Under the pieces are notes generated by a model. It saw only the letters and a list, made by a program, of their open reading frames with translations. It made no database searches and was not told the DNA's origin. DNA of 64,000 nucleotides from the NCBI GenBank assembly GCA_036245805.1, contig BTRK01000001.1:9672001-9736000 (forward strand). The letters run 5' to 3'. The position numbers and the translations under genes are program-made. Positions 50,931 to 61,826 of the stretch are shown here, in pieces; the stretch's first letter is position 1, and every line of letters begins with the position of its first letter. Origin of the DNA: Pristionchus mayeri. Its lineage: Eukaryota > Nematoda > Chromadorea > Rhabditida > Neodiplogasteridae.

Positions 50931-53280
50931 AGAGAATGCGCCCATAATGCTGAAATTTAGGGAATATGTTAATTAGCACATTTAGAAAACTTCTATAATT
51001 TTAGTTGCGTCAATTCATGCAAACTACAGCAGTGATGCTTATGGGACATTGCCATTTTTTTCACATTTTCTAGATGTTACTTTAGAATGAAATAACAGAG
51101 AAGAGAATGCGCCCATAATGCTGAAATTTAGGGAATATGTTAATTAGCACATTTAGAAAACTTCTATCATTTTGGTTGCGAGAATTCATGCAAACTACAG
51201 CTGTGATGCTTATGGGACATTGCCATTTTTTCACATTTTCTAGATTTTGCTTTGGAATGAAATAACAGAGAAGAGAATGCGCCCATACTGCTGAAATTTA
51301 GAGAATATGTTAATTAGCACATTTAGAAAACTTCTATCATTTTAGCTGCGTCAATTCATTCAAACTATAGCTGTGATGCTTATGGAACATTGCCATTTTT
51401 TTCACATTTTCTAGATGTTACTTTAGAATGAAATAACAGAGAAGAGAATGCGCCCATAATGCTGAAATTTAGGGAATATGTTAATTAGCACATTTAGAAA
51501 ACTTATATAATTTTAGTTGCGAGAATTCATGCAGACTACAGCTGTGATGCTTATGGGACATTGCCATTTTTTCACATTTTCTAGATATTGCTTTGGAATG
51601 AAATAACAGAGAAGAGAATGCGCCCATAATGCTGAAATTTAGGGAATATGTTAATTAGCACATTTAGAAAACTTCTATCTTTTTAGTTGCGAGAATTCAT
51701 GCAAACTACAGCTGTGATGCTTATGGGACATTGCCATTTTTTCACATTTTCTAGATTTTGCTTTGGAATGAAATAACAGAGAAGAGAATGCGCCCATAAT
51801 GCTGAAATTTAGGGAATATGTTAATTAGCACATTTAGAAAACTTCTATCATTTTGGTTGCGAGAATTCATGCAAACTACAGCTGTGATGCTTATGGGACA
51901 TTGCCATTTTTTCACATTTTCTAGATTTTGCTTTGGAACGAAATAACAGACTAGAGAATGCGCCCATAATGCTGAAATTTAGGGAATATGTTAATTAGCA
52001 CATTTAGAAAACTTCTATAATTTTAGTTGCGTCAATTCATGCAAACTACAGCTGTGATGCTTATGGGACATTGCCATTTTTTTCACATTTTCTAGATTTT
52101 GCTTTGGAATGAAATAACAGAGAAGAGAATGCGCCCATACTGCTGAAATTTAGAGAATATGTTAATTAGCACATTTAGAAAACTTATATCATTTTAGCTG
52201 CGTCAATTCATTCAAACTATAGCTGTGATGCTTATGGAACATTGCCATTTTTTTCACATTTTCTAGATGTTACTTTAGAATGAAATAACAGAGAAGAGAA
52301 TGCGCCCATAATGCTGAAATTTAGGGAATATGTTAATTAGCACATTTAGAAAACTTCTATAATTTTAGTTGCGATAATTCATGCAGACTACAGCTGTGAT
52401 GCTTATGGGACATTGCCATTTTTTCACATTTTCTAGATATTGTTTTGGAATGAAATAACAGAGAAGAGAATGCGCCCATAATGCTGAAATTTAGGGAATA
52501 TGTTAATTAGCACATTTAGAAAACTTCTATAATTTTAGTTGCGAGAATTCATGCAGACTACAGCTGTGATGCTTATGGGACATTGCCATTTTTTCACATT
52601 TTCTAGATATTGCTTTGGAATGAAATAACAGAGAAGAGAATGCGCCCATAATGCTGAAATTTAGGGAATATGTTAATTAGCACATTTAGAAAACTTCTAT
52701 CTTTTTAGTTGCGAGAATTCATGCAAACTACAGCTGTGATGCTTATGGGACATTGCCATTTTTTCACATTTTCTAGATTTTGCTTTGGAATGAAATAACA
52801 GAGAAGAGAATGCGCCCATAATGCTGAAATTTAGGGAATATGTTAATTAGCACATTTAGAAAACTTCTATCATTTTAGCTGCGTCAATTCATGCAAACTC
52901 TAGCTGTGATGCTTATGGGACATTGCCATTTTTTCACATTTTCTAGATTTTGCTTTGGAATGAAATAACAGAGAAGAGAATGCGCCCATACTGCTGAAAT
53001 TTAGGGAATATGTTAATTAGAATATTTAGAAAACTTCTATCTTTTTAGTTGCGAGAATTCATGCAAACTACAGCTGTGATGCTTATGGGACATTGCCATT
53101 TTTTCACATTTTCTAGATTTTGCTTTGGAATGAAATAACAGAGAAGAGAATGCGCCCATAATGCTGAAATTTAGGGAATATGTTAATTAGCACATTTAGA
53201 AAACTTCTATCATTTTAGCTGCGTCAATTCATGCAAACTCTAGCTGTGATGCTTATGGGACATTGCCATTTTTTCACATT

Positions 53281-55560
53281 TTCTAGATTTTGCTTTGGAA
53301 TGAAATAACAGAGAAGAGAATGCGCCCATACTGCTGAAATTTAGGGAATATGTTAATGAGCACATTTAGAAAACTTCTATCATTTTATTTGCGTCAATTC
53401 ATGCAAACTACAGCTGTGATGCTTATGGGACATTGCCATTTTTCCACATTTTCTAGATTTTGCTTTGGAATGAAATAACAGAGAAGAGAATGCGCCCATA
53501 ATGCTGAAATTTAGAGAATATGTTAATTAGCACATTTAGAAAACTTATATCATTTTAGCTGCGTCAATTCATTCAAACTATAGCTGTGATGCTTATGGAA
53601 CATTGCCATTTTTTTCACATTTTCTAGATGTTACTTTTGAATGAAATAACAGAGAAGAGAATGCGCCCATACTGCTGAAATTTAGAGAATATGTTAATTA
53701 GCACATTTAGAAAACTTCTATCATTTTATTTGCGTCAATTCATGCAAACTACAGCTGTGATGCTTATGGGACATTGCCATTTTTCCACATTTTCTAGATT
53801 TTGCTTTGGAATGAAATAACAGAGAAGAGAATGCGCCCATACTGCTGAAATTTAGGGAATATGTTAATGAGCACATTTAGAAAACTTCTATCATTTTATT
53901 TGCGTCAATTCATGCAAACTACAGCTGTGATGCTTATGGGACATTGCCATTTTTCCACATTTTCTAGATTTTGCTTTGGAATGAAATAACAGAGAAGAGA
54001 ATGCGCCCATAATGCTGAAATTTAGGGAATATGTTAATTAGCACATTTAGAAAACTTCTATAATTTTAGTTGCGATAATTCATGCAGACTACAGCTGTGA
54101 TGCTTATGGGACATTGCCATTTTTTCACATTTTCTAGATATTGTTTTGGAATGAAATAACAGAGAAGAGAATGCGCCCATAATGCTGAAATTTAGGGAAT
54201 ATGTTAATGAGCACATTTAGAAAACTTCTATCATTTTATTTGCGTCAATTCATGCAAACTACAGCTGTGATGCTTATGGGACATTGCCATTTTTCCACAT
54301 TTTCTAGATTTTGCTTTGGAATGAAATAACAGAGAAGAGAATGCGCCCATAATGCTGAAATTTAGGGAATATGTTAATTAGCACATTTAGAAAACTTCTA
54401 TCATTTTAGCTGCGTCAATTCATGCAAACTCTAGCTGTGATGCTTATGGGACATTGCCATTTTTTCACATTTTCTAGATTTTGCTTTGGAATGAAATAAC
54501 AGAGAAGAGAATGCGCCCATACTGCTGAAATTTAGGGAATATGTTAATGAGCACATTTAGAAAACTTCTATCATTTTATTTGCGTCAATTCATGCAAACT
54601 ACAGCTGTGATGCTTATGGGACATTGCCATTTTTCCACATTTTCTAGATTTTGCTTTGGAATGAAATAACAGAGAAGAGAATGCGCCCATAATGCTGAAA
54701 TTTAGAGAATATGTTAATTAGCACATTTAGAAAACTTATATCATTTTAGCTGCGTCAATTCATTCAAACTATAGCTGTGATGCTTATGGAACATTGCCAT
54801 TTTTTTCACATTTTCTAGATGTTACTTTGGAATGAAATAACAGAGAAGAGAATGCGCCCATACTGCTGAAATTTAGAGAATATGTTAATTAGCACATTTA
54901 GAAAACTTCTATCATTTTATTTGCGTCAATTCATGCAAACTACAGCTGTGATGCTTATGGGACATTGCCATTTTTCCACATTTTCTAGATTTTGCTTTGG
55001 AATGAAATAACAGAGAAGAGAATGCGCCCATACTGCTGAAATTTAGGGAATATGTTAATGAGCACATTTAGAAAACTTCTATCATTTTATTTGCGTCAAT
55101 TCATGCAAACTACAGCTGTGATGCTTATGGGACATTGCCATTTTTCCACATTTTCTAGATTTTGCTTTGGAATGAAATAACAGAGAAGAGAATGCGCCCA
55201 TAATGCTGAAATTTAGGGAATATGTTAATTAGCACATTTAGAAAACTTCTATAATTTTAGTTGCGATAATTCATGCAGACTACAGCTGTGATGCTTATGG
55301 GACATTGCCATTTTTTCACATTTTCTAGATATTGTTTTGGAATGAAATAACAGAGAAGAGAATGCGCCCATAATGCTGAAATTTAGGGAATATGTTAATG
55401 AGCACATTTAGAAAACTTCTATCATTTTATTTGCGTCAATTCATGCAAACTACAGCTGTGATGCTTATGGGACATTGCCATTTTTCCACATTTTCTAGAT
55501 TTTGCTTTGGAATGAAATAACAGAGAAGAGAATGCGCCCATAATGCTGAAATTTAGGGAA
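53281..55560 (-). repeat. Higher-order repeat: about 1192-bp (7-monomer) tandem duplication
   Basis: AACTTATATCATTTTAGC recurs at about 53544 and 54736, and TTGCGATAATTCATGC at about 54069 and 55261, both 1192 bp apart. The order of TTAATGAGCAC monomers between them is the same. Confidence 0.75.
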
Positions 55561-55950
55561 TATGTTAATTAGCACATTTAGAAAACTTCTATAATTTTAG
55601 TTGCGATAATTCATGCAGACTACAGCTGTGATGCTTATGGGACATTGCCATTTTTTCACATTTTCTAGATATTGTTTTGGAATGAAATAACAGAGAAGAG
55701 AATGCGCCCATAATGCTGAAATTTAGGGAATATGTTAATTAGCACATTTAGAAAACTTCTATAATTTTAGTTGCGAGAATTCATGCAGACTACAGCTGTG
55801 ATGCTTATGGGACATTGCCATTTTTTCACATTTTCTAGATATTGCTTTGGAATGAAATAACAGAGAAGATAATGCGCCCATAATGCTGAAATTTAGGGAA
55901 TATGTTAATTAGCACATTTAGAAAACTTCTATCATTTTAGCTGCGTCAAT

Positions 55951-56830
55951 TCATGCAAACTCTAGCTGTGATGCTTATGGGACATTGCCATTTTTTCACA
56001 TTTTCTAGATTTTGCTTTGGAATGAAATAACAGAGAAGAGAATGCGCCCATACTGCTGAAATTTAGGGAATATGTTAATGAGCACATTTAGAAAACTTCT
56101 ATCATTTTATTTGCGTCAATTCATGCAAACTACAGCTGTGATGCTTATGGGACATTGCCATTTTTCCACATTTTCTAGATTTTGCTTTGGAATGAAATAA
56201 CAGAGAAGAGAATGCGCCCATAATGCTGAAATTTAGGGAATATGTTAATTAGCACATTTTGAAAACTTCTATCATTTTAGCTGCGTCAATTCATGCAAAC
56301 TCTAGCTGTGATGCTTATGGGACATTGCCATTTTTTCACATTTTCTAGATTTTGCTTTGGAATGAAATAACAGAGAAGAGAATGCGCCCATACTGCTGAA
56401 ATTTAGGGAATATGTTAATGAGCACATTTAGAAAACTTCTATCATTTTATTTGCGTCAATTCATGCAAACTACAGCTGTGATGCTTATGGGACATTGCCA
56501 TTTTTCCACATTTTCTAGATTTTGCTTTGGAATGAAATAACAGAGAAGAGAATGCGCCCATAATGCTGAAATTTAGGGAATATGTTAATTAGCACATTTT
56601 GAAAACTTCTATCATTTTAGCTGCGTCAATTCATGCAAACTCTAGCTGTGATGCTTATGGGACATTGCCATTTTTTCACATTTTCTAGATTTTGCTTTGG
56701 AATGAAATAACAGAGAAGAGAATGCGCCCATACTGCTGAAATTTAGGGAATATGTTAATGAGCACATTTAGAAAACTTCTATCATTTTATTTGCGTCAAT
56801 TCATGCAAACTACAGCTGTGATGCTTATGG
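55951..56830 (-). repeat. Higher-order repeat: 340-bp dimer, three copies
   Basis: TCATGCAAACTCTAGCTGTG recurs at 55951, 56291 and 56631, alternating with TTAATGAGCAC/TTATTTGCGTC monomers. The second and third dimers share the private change CACATTTTGAAAAC, so they are the most recent copies. Confidence 0.75.
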
Positions 56831-58905
56831 GACATTGCCATTTTTTCACATTTTCTAGATATTGCTTTGGAATGAAATAACAGAGAAGAGAATGCGCCCA
56901 TAATGCTGAAATTTAGGGAATATGTTAATTAGCACATTTAGAAAACTTCTATAATTTTAGTTGCGTCAATTCATGCAAACTACAGCTGTGATGCTTATGG
57001 GACATTGCCATTTTTTCACATTTTCTAGATATTGCTTTGGAATGAAATAACAGAGAAGAGAATGCGCCCATAATGCTGAAATTTAGGGAATATGTTAATT
57101 AGCACATTTAGAAAACTTCTATCTTTTTAGTTGCGAGAATTCATGCAAACTACAGCTGTGATGCTTATGGGACATTGCCATTTTTTCACATTTTCTAGAT
57201 TTTGCTTTGGAATGAAATAACAGAGAAGAGAATGCGCCCATACTGCTGAAATTTAGGGAATATGTTAATGAGCACATTTAGAAAACTTCTATCATTTTAT
57301 TTGCGTCAATTCATGCAAACTATAGCTGTGATGCTTATGGGACATTGCCATTTTTTTCACATTTTCTAGATTTTGCTTTGGAATGAAATAACAGAGAAGA
57401 GAATGCGCCCATAATGCTGAAATTTAGGGAATATGTTAATTAGCACATTTTGAAAACTTCTATCATTTTGGTTGCGAGAATTCATGCAAACTACAGCTGT
57501 GATGCTTATGGGACATTGCCATTTTTTCACATTTTCTAGATTTTGCTTTGGAACGAAATAACAGACTAGAGAATGCGCCCATAATGCTGAAATTTAGGGA
57601 ATATGTTAATTAGCACATTTAGAAAACTTCTATAATTTTAGTTGCGTCAATTCATGCAAACTACAGCTGTGATGCTTATGGAACATTGCCATTTTTTCAC
57701 ATTTTCTAGATTTTGCTTTGGAATGAAATAACAGAGAAGAGAATGCGCCCATACTGCTGAAATTTAGGGAATATGTTAATTAGCACATTTAGAAAACTTC
57801 TATCATTTTATTTGCGTCAATTCATGCAAACTACAGCTGTGATGCTTATGGGACATTGCCATTTTTCCACATTTTCTAGATTTTGCTTTGGAATGAAATA
57901 ACAGAGAAGAGAATGCGCCCATAATGCTGAAATTTAGGGAATATGTTAATTAGCACATTTAGAAAACTTCTATCATTTTGGTTGCGAGAATTCATGCAAA
58001 CTACAGCTGTGATGCTTATGGGACATTGCCATTTTTTCACATTTTCTAGATTTTGCTTTGGAATGCAATAACAGAGAAGAGAATGCGCCCATAATGCTGA
58101 AATTTAGGGAATATGTTAATTAGCACATTTAGAAAACTTCTTCTAGATGTTACTTTATAATGAAATAACAGAGAAGAGAATGCGCCCATAATGCTGAAAT
58201 TTAGGGAATATGTTAATTAGCACATTTAGAAAACTTCTATCATTTTGGTTGCGAGAATTCATGCAAACTACAGCTGTGATGCTTATGGGACATTGCCATT
58301 TTTTCACATTTTCTAGATTTTGCTTTGGAATGAAATAACAGAGAAGAGAATGCGCCCATACTAATGAAATTTAGGGAATATGTTAATTAGCACACTTAGA
58401 AAACTTCTATCTTTTTAGTTGCGAGAATTCATGCAAACTACAGCTGTGATGCTTATGGGACATTGCCATTTTTTCACATTTTCTAGATTTTGCTTTGGAA
58501 TGAAATAACAGAGAAGAGAATGCGCCCATAATGCTGAAATTTAGGGAATATGTTAATTAGCACATTTAGAAAACTTCTATCATTTTAGCTGCGTCAATTC
58601 ATGCAAACTCTAGCTGTGATGCTTATAGGACATTGCCATTTTTTCACATTTTCTAGATTTTGCTTTGGAATGAAATAACAGAGAAGAGAATGCGCCCATA
58701 CTGCTGAAATTTAGGGAATATGTTAATGAGCACATTTAGAAAACTTCTATCATTTTATTTGCGTCAATTCATGCAAACTACAGCTGTGATGCTTATGGGA
58801 CATTGCCATTTTTCCACATTTTCTAGATTTTGCTTTGGAATGAAATAACAGAGAAGAGAATGCCCCCATAATGCTGAAATTTAAAGAATATGTTAATTAG
58901 CACAT

Positions 58906-58908
58906 TTA
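58906..58908. repeat. Left target-site duplication TTA of the foldback element
   Basis: The satellite CACATTTAGAAAAC is split as CACATTTA before the element and TTAGAAAAC after it, so TTA is present twice. Confidence 0.8.
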
Positions 58909-59029
58909 CGGCTTGTTTAATCTGTCAGAAATGTGCGAGAAAAGTTGCGTAAAAAGTTGCGTAAAAAGTTCGCGAACTTCTGATTCTCTCCTGTTCGTGT
59001 ACTCTCTCTCTTTCTCTAACCAGGTCGTT

Positions 59030-59383
59030 GAAAAGTTCACGAACTTTTCGACGAACTATGTTCGAAAATCATACTTTTCTTTTGTTTTACTTATTTTTAT
59101 AAACTATTTTTGCTTTTAACTTATGACTTCTTATAATGACAACCTTCCCTTAGCTGGAATAGCTTCAGAATACAGCGTAGTGAAAGTAAACAGGGTTGGA
59201 GTATTTTTTTCGAAAATGGGTCACCACTTTCCCCACCCTGTAATGTCAAGCTATTCCATCAGAGGGAAGGTTGTTCTTATAAGCAGTCATAAGTTGAAAG
59301 CAAAAATAATTGATAAAAATAAGTAAAACAAAAGAAAAGTACGAATTTCGAACATAGTTCGTCGAAAAGTTCGTGAACTTTTC
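59030..59383. repeat. Inner palindrome of the left foldback arm
   Basis: GAAAAGTTCACGAACTTTTC at the left pairs with GAAAAGTTCGTGAACTTTTC at the right. The pairing continues inward through CTTTTCTTTTGTTTTACTTA and GACAACCTTCCCTTAG to AAGCTATTCC, with a loop of about 60 nt. Confidence 0.8.
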
Positions 59384-59528
59384 AAGGAGCTGCGTGAAAA
59401 GTAAGAGAAAGGCGAGAGAGCACGCGTTCTTGAGAGAGGGAAAAGGAAGCAGTGATTGTTTACTTCCTTTTCCCTCTCTCAAGAATGCGTGCTCTCTCGC
59501 CTTTCTCTAACTTTTCACGCAGCTCCTT

Positions 59529-59882
59529 GAAAAGTTCGTTAAAAACCGGCATTAATTCGTTCGAAATTCGTACTTTTCTTTTGTTTTACTTATTTTTATC
59601 AATTATTTTTGCTCTTAACTTATGACTGCGTATAAGAACAACCTTCCCTCTGATGGAATAGCTTGACATTACAGGGTGGGGAAAGTGGTGACCCATTTTC
59701 GAAAAAAATACTCCAACCCTGTTTACTTTCACTACGCTGTATTCTGAAGCTATTCCAGCTAAGGGAAGGTTGTCATTATAAGAAATCATAAGTTAAAAGC
59801 AAAAATAGTTTATAAAAGTAAGTAAAACAAAAGAAAAGTATGATTTTCGAACACAGTTCGTCGAAAAGTTCGTGAACTTTTC
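59529..59882. repeat. Inner palindrome of the right foldback arm
   Basis: The inverted copy of the left inner palindrome. It differs near 59537-59565, where GTTAAAAACCGGCATTAATT replaces the expected GTGAACTTTTCGACGAAC, so one of its four quarter-arms has diverged or been replaced. Confidence 0.75.
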
Positions 59883-59992
59883 ATCGACCTGGTTAGAGAA
59901 AGAGAGAGAGCATGCGAAATGGAGAGAATCAGAAGTTCGCGAACTTTTTACGCAACTTTTTCTCGCACATTTCTGACAGATTAAACAGGCCG

Positions 59993-59995
59993 TTA
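59993..59995. repeat. Right target-site duplication TTA of the foldback element
   Basis: TTA follows the right arm and leads into GAAAACTTCTATCATTTTGG, the normal satellite continuation. Confidence 0.8.
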
Positions 59996-61826
59996 GAAAA
60001 CTTCTATCATTTTGGTTGCGAGAATTCATGCAAACTACAGCTGTGATGCTTATGGGACATTGCGATTTTTTCACATTTTCTAGATTTTGCTTTGGAATGA
60101 AATAACAGAGAAGAGAATGCGCCCATAATGCTGAAATTTAGGGAATATGTTAATTAGCACATTTAGAAAACTTCTATCATTTTGGTTGCGAGAATTCATG
60201 CAAACTACAGCTGTGATGCTTATGGGACATTGCCATTTTTTCACATTTTCTAGATTTTGCTTTGGAACGAGATAACAGACTAGAGAATGCGCCCATAATG
60301 CTGAAATTTAGGGAATATGTTAATTAGCACATTTAGAAAACTTCTATAATTTTAGTTGCGTCAATTCATGCAAACTACAGCAGTGATGCTTATGGGACAT
60401 TGCCATTTTTTTCACATTTTCTAGATTTTGCTTTGGAATGAAATAACAGAGAAGAGAATGCGCCCATACTGCTGAAATTTAGAGAATATGTTAATTAGCA
60501 CATTTAGAAAACTTCTATCATTTTAGCTGCGTCAATTCATTCAAACTATAGCTGTGATGCTTATGGAACATTGCCATTTTTTTCACATTTTCTAGATGTT
60601 ACTTTAGAATGAAATAACAGAGAAGAGAATGCGCCCATAATGCTGAAATTTAGGGAATATGTTAATTAGCACATTTAGAAAACTTCTATAATTTTAGTTG
60701 CGAGAATTCATGCAGACTACAGCTGTGATGCTTATGGGACATTGCCATTTTTTCACATTTTCTAGATATTGCTTTGGAATGAAATAACAGAGAAGAGAAT
60801 GCGCCCATAATGCTGAAATTTAGGGAATATGTTAATTAGCACATTTAGAAAACTTCTATCATTTTGGTTGCGAGAATTCATGCAAACTACAGCTGTGATG
60901 CTTATGGGACATTGCCATTTTTTCACATTTTCTAGATTTTGCTTTGGAACGAAATAACAGACTAGAGAATGCGCCCATAATGCTGAAATTTAGGGAATAT
61001 GTTAATTAGCACATTTAGAAAACTTCTATAAACTACAGCTGTGATGCTTATGGGACATTGCCATTTTTTTCACATTTTCTAGATTTTGCTTTGGAATGAA
61101 ATAACAGAGAAGAGAATGCGCCCATACTGCTGAAATTTAGAGAATATGTTAATTAGCACATTTAGAAAACTTCTATCATTTTAGCTGCGTCAATTCATTC
61201 AAACTATAGCTGTGATGCTTATGGAACATTGCCATTTTTTTCACATTTTCTAGATGTTACTTTAGAATGAAATAACAGAGAAGAGAATGCGCCCATAATG
61301 CTGAAATTTAGGGAATATGTTAATTAGCACATTTAGAAAACTTCTATAAACTACAGCTGTGATGCTTATGGGACATTGCCATTTTTTTCACATTTTCTAG
61401 ATTTTGCTTTGGAATGAAATAACAGAGAAGAGAATGCGCCCATACTGCTGAAATTTAGAGAATATGTTAATTAGCACATTTAGAAAACTTCTATCATTTT
61501 AGCTGCGTCAATTCATTCAAACTATAGCTGTGATGCTTATGGAACATTGCCATTTTTTTCACATTTTCTAGATGTTACTTTAGAATGAAATAACAGAGAA
61601 GAGAATGCGCCCATAATGCTGAAATTTAGGGAATATGTTAATTAGCACATTTAGAAAACTTCTATCATTTTGGTTGCGAGAATTCATGCAAACTACAGCT
61701 GTGATGCTTATGGGACATTGCCATTTTTTCACATTTTCTAGATTTTGCTTTGGAACGAAATAACAGACTAGAGAATGCGCCCATAATGCTGAAATTTAGG
61801 GAATATGTTAATTAGCACATTTAGAA

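Larger units (their letters stand above)
28022..58908 (-). repeat. Satellite DNA array, reverse orientation (block B1)
   Basis: About 181 monomers of the same satellite read on the minus strand (landmark GAATGCGCCCATAATGCTGA). Their period is 170-171 bp. The 171-bp class carries an extra T in the run after GCCA. Subfamilies include GATGTTACTTTAGAATG, GATGTTACTTAATAATG, GATATTGCTTTGG, GATTTTTCTTTGG and GAACGAAATAACAGACTAGAG. They are arranged in many nested higher-order repeats. No gene, RNA gene or foreign insertion was found between 28022 and 58908. Confidence 0.97.
58909..59992. mobile_element. 1084-bp non-autonomous foldback transposon (giant palindrome)
   Basis: Two arms, 58909-59449 and 59463-59992, are near-perfect reverse complements around a 13-nt centre. 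The outer ends are CGGCTTGTTTAATCTGTCAG and, inverted, CGGCCTGTTTAATCTGTCAG. TTA target duplications flank it. TTA/TAA duplications are characteristic of PIF/Harbinger-type elements and their MITEs, so that assignment is likely but not proven. Each arm is itself a smaller palindrome (59030-59383 and 59529-59882) with a loop around GGTTGGAGTATTT. The left arm has an extra GTTGCGTAAAAA tandem copy, explaining the 11-nt difference in arm length. The short reading frames inside (67-93 codons, mirrored on both strands) are by-products of the palindrome, and I see no transposase. Confidence 0.9.

Noticed and set aside
58913..60074. Short ORFs of 67-93 codons on both strands in and next to the foldback element
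   Set aside because: They are mirror images generated by the palindrome, and one runs across the element boundary into satellite. No transposase motifs are visible.
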